A stretch of 64,000 nucleotides of DNA from Sabethes cyaneus (GCF_943734655.1 NC_071354.1:14614501-14678500), one strand, 5' to 3'; counted from the stretch's first letter, positions 21,070 through 33,509 are shown. Numbers and translations are program-made. The notes: generated by a model from the sequence alone, not told the origin.

Positions 21070-22430
21070 CAACTTCAACCTGATCGAACCATCTAGCACG
21101 TTAGGCCCTTTTATTTCTGGTGTCGGTGTAGCCTTGCGACTTTGCCCGGTTGTACAGTGATAATCTCTTCAAGTAGCACTTGCAACTTGTTGCAAGTTTA
21201 AATCCGACAAATGCACGTATGTCCGTAAACATAGTTATAGCCTCGTGTCCGTAAAAGACTGCCGGTCTAATTAGCTTTTGTACATCGTCACCCAAGCAAA
21301 AATGTGAGTTTTATTGTACTCTTAAGACGGTTTTCATGACCAACTTTGGTCTTAAATGCCATCATAAGAGTGTAATAAAACCCAAATTGTTACTTGGGCA
21401 ACTTTGTGCAGCGGTGATCGAAACGTCTTGCGGAGAGAGAAAAGGAAGCTCGAGTTCCAGCTGGAATCGTTCCTCTCATTTCGATCACACATTCAATAGC
21501 GATGCTAAATAACATGCAGGGCAGTCTTTCCCCTTACCGAAACCCTCTGCGTGGTACGAAGGGATTCGAAAGTGCCCCTGAAATACGCACGTAGCACATC
21601 ATTCGCTCCAGGGTAGCTTTGATGAGCCGCGTCAGTTGCATAACTCGACTGTATTGTATGTTGCACTGAAATCCCCGAAAATGTGATGCATGTTGTACTT
21701 CCGTCATTTCTGGAGGATTTGTCGAAGTGTGAAAATTCATAAAGCCCTATCTATCAATTTCATCGGTAGTTTTTTCTCCTCCCAAATCTTGGTAATTATC
21801 CAATAAAATGCTGTTGCTAGTGGTTCCTCATCAGTTTTGTAAAGTTTTTTTCGGAGTTCGGTTCTTAACGGCAACTTTATTGGTCTTCAGCTATCCCATT
21901 TCTCATCGAATTTCTTCGAGATCAAGAGCTGAGACACTATTATCCTTTTTTAGACACTCCTAGATTAACTTCAGTTCCATCTCCATCCGTTATATCGCCA
22001 TTGAGATGCTTATCGAAGAACTGTCTCCACTTGTCGACCACCTCGCGCTTGTTTGTGATCAGGCTTCCCTCCTCGTTCTCACACATACATATCAGACTTC
22101 GGTGTGTATCCTTTACGAGATTGCTTCACCTCCTCATAGAACTTTCGCGGATTATTAATCCGGAATAGTTATTCTAGCTCTTCACGGTCTATGTCCTTTT
22201 TGAGGCGTTTTTTCTTTCTCAGATCGTGATCAACTCACGGTCGTTGATACTTGGCCAAATTATACCTCGTGGCAATGCATAGATAGTTTTTCCAAGCTTG
22301 CAGCAACCATTCTCTATCAAATTAGTCATTTCGTGCATTCGAAGTTTCTTCACCTAGAACAGCAGTTGTGGCCTCATTGATGGCCGAGCATATCCTGTCT
22401 CATCCAAGGTCTTCAAGGGTCAGTTGTAAG
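21070..22430 (-). pseudogene. RTE-type retrotransposon pseudogene
   Basis: Minus-strand fragments match the + strand RTE at 34.1-36.1 kb. At 22.40-22.05 kb they cover the linker with SLITNKREVVDKWRQFF-like coding. At 21740-21534 they read LTRLIKATLERMMCYVRISG followed by ALSNPFVPRRGFR (RT palm). At 21295-21101 they read LIRPAVFYGHEAITMF. There are many frame breaks and parts of the RT are missing. A hairpin MITE is inserted at 21291-21398. Confidence 0.75.
21291..21398. mobile_element. Hairpin MITE-H (copy 1), 108 bp, inside the RTE
   Basis: Almost the whole element is one inverted repeat: CCCAAGCAAAAATGTGAG at left, AATTGTTACTTGGG at right, with TTTTATTGTACTCTTAAGAC paired to its complement. 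It is flanked by CA on both sides. Comparison with the homologous RTE codons at about 35690-35705 (AAG CTA ACA ATG TAC) shows that removing the element plus one CA restores K-L-T-M-Y. Other copies: 30468-30570 and 43106-43213. Confidence 0.85.
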
Positions 22431-24404
22431 ATACAAAGACCACTAACCTGGTTGTGAAATATACATTAGAATCAATTACTCTGGTGAGTCTTTTTTTTGG
22501 AAGATTGTTATTGAGGAAAAATTTCAAAATGTATTAAAACAAAATACTGTCTTATTATGAGACGTCATAAATAGACTGCCCCTTTATTCTAGCCGCAGTT
22601 AACTTCGATTTAAGATTACCCTTATAGATCGTAAAGTGGTGATTCTTCCGTGAAGGATAATGTTTTGTATTTATTTGTCGTTAGCTGTTTTGTTTAAATC
22701 CTTCAAGTTTTTAATATTCTGAAAATAAAAGCATAAAAAATCCGCTTCGATTGAAGTACATACCTACTAAGTTAGTGCTTCTATCGAATTTGTTTTCATT
22801 TTTTAGTATCCTGTTTCTAAATATTGCATCATTTTTGGGCGAGAAAGATTCTTTAGAATTAAGAATTTAGAGCCTTCATCAAGCTGAAACTTGTTTCACC
22901 TCAATCACAAGGAACTTTAAAATTCTTCTAGCTCATACCTGGTACATGCTTGCTGCGGCTGAGAGGATTTAATCCTCCAGGTGCAGGCAAAGTGATCCCT
23001 TACCTTTTATGAGCGACTGCGATACGTGATAAGAAGAAACATAAACCAGCATGAAGGCTATCATTCTACGGTGGAAAAGTGGCCTTCCGCAACTTTTCCT
23101 CCACATATTTATAGTAAAAAGGATGCTCCGCTAGCAATTCACTTTATTTTCTCCTTGAAGTGGTTGAAGTTTCTATTCTAAGCGAAGCCAAGCCCGAAAG
23201 AGGCGGTCTATTTTCGGCCTTCGCTATTCGAGAGATGGAAAAAGTTTTATATTTTTCCGGTTTCGGTTTTTGGCATTTACCACTTACCTCAACCGAAAGT
23301 GAGAAAACTTTAATAGGAGTGTCATAGATAAAATGCTTTTGTTGTCACAAACTAGGTGGTGGTATATCACGGGAAATGAAGCTCGTAAATTTATGTTGAT
23401 CAACGTCTTACCAGAGTACATCTTCGCTGTCGGAGTTTTCAAAGGAACATTTTAAATAATCATTTTAAAGCAAGACGAAGAAATCTTAATGAAACATTTT
23501 GTGCTAGCCTCAGCAAAACGGCCGATTCCCTGGGGGCATCTTCATACACACACTTAGTTCAGCAATAATTTGCACGTAATGACTTTTCCACTATCTAAAA
23601 TTAATTAAATGCTTTGAGCCGTCGGCTGGGAATTTTCTTTCCAGGATGGCACAGTTCCTTCCCATACAATCGTCCAATTTGTACGTCCCTCCTGGACACA
23701 TAGAGCTCCTGCATTATTGCTGAAATTAATACACCATAGCTGATGGTTTACTTCACTAACTAGCTAGCCTAGCTAGCTAGCTGGCTAGCTACATACTTCA
23801 CGGCCAGACACGCGTAAAGTGCCGCGGGGCAAGAAGCATACATAAAAGAAATTATGTAGAACAATTTATTCGCTCCATTTTTCGTCCCGCCGCTTACCCG
23901 GTGCTGTGCGCCGTTCGTTGCAACGGCGTTGTTGGTTTCCTGTGTGCCAACCCGGCACACTGTTTGATTTGGCAGCGTGGCCTCTCCTAATGAACCCTTT
24001 TCACGCAATCGGCGCGTACGTACTGCAAGCAAGCACAAGCAAGCAAGCAAGAAACACGGACTGAACCTTTTCGCGTGGACACCGGTCACAATCGTAAATT
24101 CCGAGTCCCCTCGCTTTCCTGGTTTTAACGGACTTCATTTGATTTAGCTGGCGGAAAACGGTGGTGGGTGCCAGGAAGTAGACTGGCATGAATTAGCAGG
24201 TCTAGCGGTGGTTTCCGCTTGCTGCATAGAGTAGAACGGGTTTCGTCTTCGCAAAAAAGTGAAGCTTCAGTTTGTGTGTAGATTGATAAAATTTAATCAA
24301 AAGTAAACAACAAAACCAACCTATGCATTTTGCAATGATTCACTTGTACATGCATTTGATAGATGGCACTGACGGGTATCTTATCTTTTCCGTTCCCATT
24401 GCAG
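22431..24404. other. 3' part of the intron, repeat-poor
   Basis: No transposon recognised. Short runs of CTAGCTAG (23755-23792) and AAGCAAGCAAGC (24030-24050). The last 80 bp contains an open frame that merely reads through the splice acceptor into the terminal exon. Confidence 0.5.
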
Positions 24405-27400
24405 GTCACAACAAGAAGGGCTTCCCGACGAATCCGATGTTCCCGGGAGACATGTCCCCGCCGCCATCGCGAGCCTTCACGCCACCGCTGCATCGTAACT
24501 ATACGAATCCGTTCGCGGACAAGCCCACGCTGCGCGGTACCAACAGTGACAGTGCGATCATCAGCACCGGCAGCTACGTGAATCGTCGTCCTCTGCCACC
24601 GCCCAGTTTGATGCCCGGTCACGAGCGGATCCCGATTCGGCCGGATTTGAACGGGCCGGTCGGTGCGCAGAAACCGTCATCCGGTGCGGCTCCTGTAGGT
24701 GCTGTAGCGCCTCCGGCGCTGGGAGGCGGCGGTGGACCTTCTAGTTCGTCGCAATCGATTGATGCCCAGCGGAAGAAAGCTTTGAATACGCCGTCGGAGA
24801 AGAGCAGCAAACTGGATTCGACCAAGAACTACGGAGTGGACAGCAAGTTTATGCTGGACGGAAACGGGAACTCCAGTGCAATACTGCCGAATGGGATGCA
24901 TTTTCCGTCAATTTCGAGGATACTAAGCGGTTCGAATGGGCGTACGCAGACGATTCCGGATGTGTTGCTGCGATCGGTCACGTCGGCACCGAGACCGAAT
25001 CAGCCGACGTTTGATTTGAACCCGCCGGTGACTTCGTTAAGTAATGCTAAGAACTTAAATAAGGGAAACGATCATAGCCGTGGCGAGGGAGATGATTTCG
25101 AAGCGGGAAACGAAAACAGTGGGATTGATCAGGACGATGAGGATGATGACGAGGAAGATGATGATGTGGTCGGTGGGGAGAAAAGCGAGGGTAGCCTGTA
25201 TTCGACGCAAGCACAAAGTGTTCAGACCAGTACGGTCAGCTCGTTGATTCATCTGTCCTCCTCGTCGTCGCCGATCACGCAGAAGATGCCGAATCTAAAC
25301 CTAAAATCGGTGATGATCAAAGCGAATGCTAGTGGGGACGGTGACGGGCAGTCCGGTGGAGCAGGGTATGGGAATGATAGGAATTTTGCAAATGATATCG
25401 AAGATATCAGTACGTGGACGATTGCGTGGAACATTCACGTGTATTTGTCGGCGATTTTGTTCACCATCCTAGCGGTGTACTCGATCTTCAAGATAATCTT
25501 CTACGATAAACTGACGCATCTGTTTTCGCAGTCGTATTTCATCAGTATCCATTTGATCCTGATCATCATCTGCTTGCTGCGAATTTTCTACCTTTGCTAC
25601 GATGCGTACAACATTCACTTCAGTTTTAATTTGTTCACTTCGGAGTTGCTGTTGAATCTTCCGCTTACATTCCTCACGACAACGTTCGCCATTTTGATTT
25701 TGTTCCTGTTGCTACGATCGATCAACCACAAAACCAACCGGTACAGTTCGATTCTTCGTCCGCTGACCATCATGATTGGTTCCGGAGTTCACGTTGGTCT
25801 TTGCGTTACCCTGCATCTGGTCGAATCGTACGAAACACAGCAGTTTTACCACAAACAAGCCCAACTGATGGCCAGCAGTCGGGGAGGACAGACCGGTCAT
25901 GGTCCCACCAATATCCAGATACCACCGAGAGTTCTTTCGTTGATCTGTCAGATCATATACATCTTCATCTGTTTATCGTTGGGCATCCTCTATCTGTACA
26001 TGTACCGACTTCTGAAACGAATTTTGCACAAAAGTCAGAACTACATCCACGGTTATAACAATTTGTCGTACGCAATCCACATCACGATCGCCACTGCACT
26101 GCTTTTTATTCTCCTGGCAGCCCTGCAGATCTACGGTGCCATCAGCATCAGCTCGCAGACGAAGGTCAAACTTTCGCCGAACAACAATCTGAATGATGGT
26201 TCCGCCAAGAAGACCCTGTGGGCGTCGCACATCGAAATCGACTGGTTCCAGTGGGGCTATCAGTTCAGTTTACGCTTCATCGAAATCGTAATCATCGCTT
26301 TGCTGTCGTGGGTTACCGGTCTTAAGACAGGTACCTCTAAGGTGATTCAGCGTGAGAAGGACATGGAACAACCGAACGCAAGCGGATTCGCTCTGTTCCC
26401 ATGCACTTCATCCTCCAGCCAGGAGAACTTCGAAACGGATTACCCAGCGGTTTGTAACGCCAACACGAATCTACACACCTACACGCTGCGCACGGGTAAA
26501 CCGATTTATGATGATAATTTTGCGCTGAATTCGTTGAACTTGGAACAGAACAGCAATCAGGATCTTCAGTTGGGACCGGGAGGCAACGACTTCCAGCGAT
26601 CGATCGAAACGAACAGCATGCGATCAAGTTCACACAACTACAGCAACAACTACAACGGCAGCCAGCAGGCCGATCAACACGAAGATTTCATGAACGATAG
26701 CGAACAGATGCCGGATCACTACGAGAACCCGAACTTCGAACTGAAGCACCACCACCGGGGGGAACCTCCGGATGGACCGCAGTATCACGACATCATGGAC
26801 AACTGCTACTCGGAGCCGATCAATGCTCCACCATACGACACCAAGAGCTTAAGAGGGGCAGCGGTAGGAGGAGGTCCTCCGGCAGTGCATCTGCCCCAGG
26901 GATCCCGAAACTACGACTTTCAAAACTTCGAAAGACCCTCGTTCGATCAGGCAGCTTCCTCACAGTCAATTTCCCGGGGTGAATTCCGGGCTTCGAAAAA
27001 CCTCAAAACGCTCAAAAGCGGACAGGCCAATTACGACGGAGCGAACACAATGGGTCACCATCACTACAACCACTTCAACAACTACAACGATTCGTTCGAA
27101 CGACGAATCGGTGTTCGGAAGAGTGGAACTCTGAACAACATCGGCGGAATGCACTTTAACCAGCATGCCGGCGGAAGCGGGCGGAACAACAACAATTCCG
27201 CTTCGTCAGCGTCGTCTTCAACTTCGTCCAACAACCGTGGTGCAATACAACAACAACAACAACAGCAGCAGCAACAACAAGTGCAGCAGATGCCCGGTCA
27301 GGGACGACCTCCTCGAGGTGCCATCGGTCCGGATCGGCACATGAACGGAGCTCAAACGCTAAGCACTGCCGGTGGCCGAGGCGTTCCGGATCACCATCAT

Positions 27401-27934
27401 CACCATCACCATCATCCGCAGGCAGCTCCTCGGAATCTCCCCGGCGGAGATTTCGTGCATCCGGGAAGCTTCAACGATCGGATAGTCAACGGCCACGGTG
27501 TAGATCACTCGTCCCAGGAGCACGTGAATAACTTCGACGATAACAGCAGTTCGGCAAGTTACTACCACAGCAAGAAACGCTCCCGGGAATCGTCCAGCTC
27601 CAGCTACACCGGCTTTAACAACAACGGAAGTGATCATGGTCCGCAGAATCAGGAACCGGGCAGCTCCTCGCCCACCATGTCCGCTTCGAATCTTCCGATC
27701 AACGGCATGAACGGTGGAGGAGGAGGAGGAGGTAGCAGCTCCGGTGGGTCGTCCAGTGGAGTCCTGCCCGGTAAGATCGCTGCCCCGGCTGCCGTAGGAG
27801 CCGGCGGCGGCAGTGATAGCTCGTCGATGCTGGTCGCCGAGCAAGGTTTCGTGCGGTTCCGGGCGCTGGAAGAACCGGCGCTCAGCTCGCGAACCAACCT
27901 TAGGGATAAGAACAAGCTATTTATGAATTCTTAG
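24405..27934 (+). CDS. PRRT3/4-like multipass membrane protein, terminal coding exon
   Basis: The exon opens after TTCCCATTGCAG and ends at TAG 27932-27934, about 1176 codons. The upstream ATG at 24323 lies in the intron and is not the start. It has a Pro/Ser/Gly-rich region to about 25120, an acidic run of Asp/Glu (about 25128-25170), then a membrane block (about 25410-26330). The block starts WTIAWNIHVYLSAILFTILA and holds about seven hydrophobic segments, including SYFISIHLILIIICLLRIFY and RFIEIVIIALLSWVTGL. AW..HVY with a following LRIFYLCYDAY resembles the core of proline-rich transmembrane proteins 3/4. The ~530-residue C-terminal tail, probably cytoplasmic, is rich in Asn, His, Ser and Gly, with Q11 (about 27248), H8 (about 27391) and G7 (about 27716) runs. 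The biochemical role is unknown to me; a family assignment is more secure than any orthologue name. Confidence 0.85.
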
Positions 27935-30042
27935 AGTTTAACCGCCGGCTGGCTGCCGCCATCGCCTCCCCCACCGCCGGGGGAACAACAGCTGTAAAGT
28001 TTGAGCATTTTTTCACTCTTTTTCTCGATTTAGGATTCAACGTAAAAGAAAATTAAACATTCGCACACGTCAGTTCTGCCTGGCCCCCCTTACTCCGTAC
28101 CCTGCTGCTCCCCGCCCTGCCGCCCCCCATCGTCATCAGTCCAAGCAAAGCAAGTCTCTCGTTGTAAATAGTTAGCGCGAAAGTAAACAAAAAAATAAAC
28201 AAGCGGTGGGTTATGCGTAGGTGTACGGCACGGCAGAATTCGGGCGAAACAATTCAGTCAAGTGATCGATTTATTACTATAATTAATAAAAGTATAGAAG
28301 ATAAAGAAAAAAAATACAAAAAAGCTACGATTCTAGGACGTAAGATAACAAATTGATGACATTTAAATAGTTGTGTATAGAACAGAAGTGATGCAGACGC
28401 GTGGAGAAAGCAAGAATTTAAGGTTTTTCTTGTGCCCCCTCTTCCTTTCCGCTCATACTTTTCTCCCGTCGCGACGTTAAAGGTCTTTTTCATCGCATCA
28501 TCGGTAGCGAGCGGGGAGGATTTGCGTGCGGCGGTGCTGCCAGATTCGGCCTAACACTTGAGCAGCGCGCGCGTTGCCAATTGATTTATTTCGTTAGAAC
28601 GTTAACCCGAAAAAAAAAGTTGTGGCTAGTTGTGGCTATTCGCAATAGGAAATCTAAAACCGCAACCCACGCGACTCCTCCCCATTATTGCGCCAAAGTC
28701 GTTTGTAAATTATTGTTCGTCTTTTTTAATTTTTCATCGCTCAGAGCCACCCTTCCTTCGGAAGGAAAAAAAAGAAACAAACATAATATGTAGGTACTTA
28801 TCGCTTTCCGAATCTTTCGCTATCTTGGAGAAAATTTTAAAGCAAAACAGCTAAAATGCCATTCCCGTTCCCTTGATATCCCGTCTTGCCTTGACTCATC
28901 CATCCATCCCGTAGTCAGTAGTAGGTAGCAAGCAAGCAAGCCAACAACCAAGCAAGGGCGTAAAATTGCAGTCAATTCTGCGAAAGCCTCGACCGACCGG
29001 CAGAAACAAAAAGAAAACATGAACGAAACGATACAGTGTGCTATAATTAGAGAGAGAAAGAGAAAAAGATGGAGTGAAGCCTGCAGCTGAAGTAAGAAAT
29101 GTATGCAATTAGAGAGCTCTGACACATAAAATGTGTGCAGGAATGGTGCTGCTCCCAACAGGCAAACGTGTGCAAAAATAAAGAAATAACAGATCGACAG
29201 ATTAGAAGAGAGAGGATAATGAAGAGATGCGAACATGAACTACTACCGTAGAGAAGATGGGAAAAGTGTCATTAAGCAGAAAAATAGAAATAATAAAAAA
29301 AATAATGTTCGAAAACAAAGAGTCGCACGGAAATAGGAAAAGAAATTGCAACCAATTGTGATGATTTAATCCGTCGGGTTTTGTCTTCTCGGGTCGGTGG
29401 TGCCGCACGGTGCATTTAGCTTCTTTTTTTAAAAAAAAACATAACTACCGAGTTTGTTGCGGAACATTACGATGCGAAGCGGAAAAGTGGAAGCATAAAT
29501 ATGTGTAATGCACCTAGCCTAGAAGAGCATTTCTCTGATCGCGCGCCGTTCGGAGTCGGCGGTGTCAGTGGGCAACCAATAATAAACACACAAACCCAGG
29601 ACGCTGCCTGCTTTCGTCGGCTAGGTGCATCACACACTACTGCAGTGTGTAGAAAATAGATACAGGTTATGCCCCGAACCGAAACCGGAAGCCCTAATTG
29701 GCGATGATTTCGTTGACTAAACATTATTTCTGCTTTTTTTAATAGCAATATTATGGTTTTTAGATTGCATTGTTTTAGTGAGTCTTAAGTAATGACCGGA
29801 AACTAGATTTTTTTAGACACATTTTACCGTTTTTGACGTTAGAGTACAGTGGGTTGTGTTTTACTTTGCACAGACTGATTTACGGTCTGAGTTTTCTGAG
29901 ATATTTTTGAACTATTTTGATTTAATATTAGATCAGTGCCATAGAAAAAAGTTGAATAGCCATTCAATCATCATGCAAAAGTTCTAAATTTGGGCCCGTT
30001 TTGGAGCGACAGATTTTTTTCTGTAATTAATTATTCACTTAC

Positions 30043-30087
30043 CTTACCAGAAGAGCCCTCCCGGCTGAATGATTCCAGGAAAAGGCT
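30043..30087 (-). CDS. Candidate 45-nt antisense microexon
   Basis: On the minus strand a TTTTTTTTTTGTTTTATTTACAG acceptor region precedes 30087, and CTAAT lies upstream as a possible branch point. GTAAGT follows 30043 (an alternative donor GTAAGG follows 30048). The 45-nt exon is open in two frames, one of them reading SLFLESFSREGSSGK. Being divisible by three and bracketed by strong signals, it could be a cassette exon of a minus-strand gene spanning this region. No partner exon was identified, so the host gene is unknown. Confidence 0.35.
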
Positions 30088-30467
30088 CTGTAAATAAAAC
30101 AAAAAAAAAACGATTAGTTCCTTAAAACCCGCAACATAATTGTTTGATCAGCTGCTGGTTGCTGCAGTAATTTGATATTTTTTTTTCATTCCGTTTAACT
30201 TAGACACATAGAATGATTTTTTACCGATTTTTAGAGGGAGAGTTCTAAGTAGTGTTTATTAGTGACCCCTCTGTTTTACTTGTTGACAATCTAATGTGAA
30301 ATCAGAACTGATATTTAATTCCATCCGACATCGTTTCGGGTATATTCTTAAGTCTTCTCGAAGAATTCTGTTAGAATACAATCGAAACGTCGGTCAATAT
30401 TAAGAAACAATTCTGATGACAACCAGTAAAACAATGGAGTTTCATGTTAGTGACGCTGCTTTTACAC

Positions 30468-30570
30468 TTCAAGTAACATTTAAGGTTTTATTACACAACT
30501 AAAACGGTTTTAGTGACCAAAATTAGTTCTAAACAATAAGAGTGCAAAAAAACCTAATATGTTGCTTGGA
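30468..30570. mobile_element. Hairpin MITE-H (copy 2, diverged)
   Basis: Ends TCAAGTAACATTTAAGGTTT and CCTAATATGTTGCTTGG. The centre (CTAAAACGGTTTTAGTGACC) matches copies 1 and 3. The target duplication has decayed. Confidence 0.65.
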
Positions 30571-32215
30571 AAGAAAGTTTTTTACTACAGAAATTGATCG
30601 GTTCATTCTTAGATAATCAAAAATAAATGAAAATAATTACGCATCAACAAACCAGGAATCATTTCAACATTATTAGCCCACTGAACTTCTGACAAACAAG
30701 GTATTCTGATAAATGAATATTACTTATAACAAATCCAACGACAAACTAGTCCACTCTCAACGTTTCATTTTTTTTAACTGATACCATCCTTCGTCCATTC
30801 GCTAACCGAATATAGAACATAAATTGCGTCCTCATTCGTTCCTCTTCTCTTCATTCGAAACAAGCCATCAGTAAAAACTGTTCTCAGTTCAAAACTACCA
30901 GAGCAAAAAAAATCCGAGTGAAGAAAACTACTACTTACTAAACAAGAAACAAAAAAAGCGATCACATCACGTCCCATAACTTGTGTATAAAAAAGCGAAA
31001 AAACAAAAATTGAAACAAGTCTGTGTCATTACGAAAAGAGTTAGCAAACTGATTAATTTGTAAGTCAACCAGAAACAAGGAAACATTAAACTGTTCAAAC
31101 ATAAAACAAAGTACTAGTAAATATTAGAAACCAATCGCCCAAACCTAAACAAAAAAAAAAGAAGAAACGAAACAATTAAAACACAAAAACAAACATCTCT
31201 TCTCTCTAAGCGTACGCCGCGCCATCGTCGTTTTCTGTTTTGCGAGAAAAAAAAATCCTAGTTGTAAATGTGTCCTCCTGTTTCACCCCCACCCCCCTCC
31301 CTCCCACGCAAACGATCGGAGAGAAAGAGAGAAAACCCACAGTCCTTTTTGTCGTCGTCTCGCTCTCGTAGTCACTTAAGCGATATGAAACTGACCTTAA
31401 TTATAAATAACAAATTGATAACAAGACAAACAAGAATGGCGGAGAGAAAAATCCGACAGAAAGCCGCAAGCGCATATAAATTAGTAAATATTAAGTCAGA
31501 CCGCTCTGAATATAATGAAATTATAAATATTCAAAAAAAAAAAAAAAGAAAAAAAACAAGGAAGTAACGCTTACTCAAGCGAAGTTTAAGAAAGTGAAAG
31601 AGAAAACAAAACGAAAAAAAACAGAACGTGAACAAAACAAAATTCGTTTCCTCTATTAACTCTGTTGTATAAAGTCGAGAAAAGTTTTCCTCCCATTTCC
31701 CCCACGCAGATCAAAATAAAGCAAAAGTCCCATATTTACTACCTACAGTTTTTCTCCCCCATTTCCACCGTCGTTTCCTATTGTAATGAAAATAGTTTTG
31801 AGGCAGACAACAATTGCCGCCGTAGCAGCGAACGCCGCACGCACGCACGGCCGCGCTCGTATACGCATATCCGGGGTCGTCTTTCTATCTCAAAACTGAG
31901 ATATGAAAAAAAAAACGGAAAGCTAAAAGCCCCTCTTATTTGATGGCATCTATCGGCCAGCTCAAGTAAAGCAAAGTAGTTAGACTGCGGCGCTGGCGGC
32001 TGTGCTGTTGTGATGCGCGGAAACCGTGCGCGGGCGGTTCGCTTCTTCCGGCAGTTGGAATGCAAAATATTATTTTATATATATTATATAAATAATATTC
32101 TCTATGAATACTGATGAAAACCCAGAAGAAAAAACAAAAACCCTATGTAATTGCAAATAATTGAAAAGTATATACTCAGTAAAATAAAAAGTGAAAAATA
32201 TGAAAAAAAATAAAC

Positions 32216-32980
32216 ACGCATTTTTGTACAATTTCGGAAAATAGAGTTGAGAAAGTTGGCCCTGCTATGTTTTTGGTTCTTTCATCTCCGACCCCTTAAA
32301 AATTGTCACCTCTATTCTACATTTCAATTCTAAATTCTTATGGAACAAACCGCCGGTATTTTTAGACGCAAGTTTCAAAGCAGTTTTTACCGACAAATAA
32401 AACATTAGTCCCGGTTCCCGTTGAGTGGCCTTCCTTTCCACGGCAAAATAAAAAGGTCACCTTTTAGTTTAAGGTCGACGAGACAATCGAACTCGATGTT
32501 TTACGATATCTATTTATGATAGGCAATTGCTTTACTGCAATTGGTTCCCGGTACTTTGGTGGGACAACAAAGAATGCCAGCAATCGTTTCGGGATGTAAA
32601 ATAACTGAAACGGTGACTGCATTCCTTCATTCCTAAGCTATCGATGAAAGCATTGTTTGACAAGTTTAATGTGGGTCGGGAATTCATTCGTGTACTTTCC
32701 ACACTTTCCACATCCCAGCTGTTTGGCACTTGTTGAAATGCGTTTTTTCGCAACTAGGGCCCGAAGAAAGCACAATCAATGTAGCGGGTGTTTTTTATAG
32801 GTTTTAGGCATATGTGTGCCATTTTGACTAGCTTTTACTTGTTTTATTTTTAGTTTAATTTGCCATTTCATCGTCAGTTGAATGGCATCTGAACAATGTT
32901 GGCAAATTTAGTAGATATTTTACGAAAACCATGGTCCGTTCAGTTCGAGAAATTCCATTTTACTTCATCGAGAAAGTCCA
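32216..32980. other. Intergenic spacer
   Basis: No supported gene or repeat. Confidence 0.45.
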
Positions 32981-32984
32981 TTTT

Positions 32985-33315
32985 ACGGTCGAAATAAAAG
33001 TCTATCAGCGCAAAACATTCAAACAATCATGTATCGCTTGCGTACCACTTTTACTCTACAGGAAAATGGAAACGCCGTTCAGCGCGTTCCGAAGAAGCTG
33101 TTGGTGCAGTTGTAAAGTATACTATTGAGAAAGACCCTATTCAGTCCGGACAAAACGAATGGTGACCGCTACAATTTTTGAGTAATCTTAGTGTGGAGGA
33201 GTTGATTTCAGCAAGATGGTGCGACATGCCACACCGCGTCACCAACAACTGCTAAATGAATAATTTCACGTAATGGACCCGTAAATTGACTGCCCTCCAA
33301 GATTAGATAGGCTGA
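32985..33315 (+). pseudogene. mariner-like transposase remnant, internally deleted
   Basis: At about 33065-33150 one frame reads WKRRSARSEEAVGAV then VKYTIEKDPIQSG, like the linker between the HTH motifs. At about 33207-33310 another reads FQQDGATCHTASPTTAK, a stop, IISRNGPVN. QQDGATCHTA carries the second catalytic Asp. The sequence between them is largely lost, so this is a deletion derivative unrelated to the fragment at 3074. Confidence 0.7.
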
Positions 33316-33361
33316 AAATCACATTCAAATAAAAAAAAGCTTGTCCCTTTGGACAAATTTT

Positions 33362-33500
33362 ACAGCCCGCTGTTAAAATATGAAATAATTGCGGGGCTAC
33401 TGCTACGATCCTCAGACTCTAACTGATGCTCCCGCTGTTGTCGAGATTCTAGCATGCGACGACTGGATTGATAGACCAGAAGACAACTGGGAGGGTAAGG
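33362..33500 (-). mobile_element. SINE-V (copy 6, partial)
   Basis: Body GCGGGGCTACTGCTACGATC, arm GCGACGACTGGATTGATAGACC and head GACAACTGGGAGGG on the minus strand. Confidence 0.7.
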
Positions 33501-33509
33501 CCGCTATTT

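Larger units (their letters stand above)
13847..24404 (+). other. 10.56-kb intron of the PRRT-like gene
   Basis: The intron begins GTGAGTTTGATTG and ends TTCCCATTGCAG. It carries most of the gene's transposon load at 15.4-22.4 kb: Tc1, a second SINE family, SINE-V, a Helitron-like element, a gypsy scrap, an inverted repeat and an RTE. The stretches 13847-15429 and 22431-24404 show no recognised element. The latter contains a short CTAG-rich run (23755-23792) and an AAGCAAGC run (24028-24050). Confidence 0.8.
27935..32215 (+). other. Probable long 3' UTR of the PRRT-like gene
   Basis: A-rich, largely repeat-free sequence follows the stop. AATAAA occurs near 28194, 29177 and 31715 and again in the run at 32181-32210 (AAAATAAAAAGTG, AAAAAAATAAACACGC), which makes 32.2 kb a plausible distal end. 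No sizeable plus-strand ORF with coding character is present. One degenerate MITE-H copy (30468-30570) and one antisense microexon candidate lie inside. The true cleavage sites cannot be read from DNA. Confidence 0.5.

Noticed and set aside
23755..23792. CTAGCTAG run as a regulatory array
   Set aside because: Short and simple, with no associated motif; treated as low-complexity sequence.
24323..24404. ATG at 24323 as the start of the 1203-codon frame
   Set aside because: A strong acceptor (TTCCCATTGCAG) ends at 24404, and phase matches the upstream exon's donor; the residues before it are hydrophobic read-through with intron-like composition.
27359..27844. 161-codon minus-strand ORF
   Set aside because: It lies antisense to the low-complexity tail of the PRRT-like exon and mirrors its codon bias.
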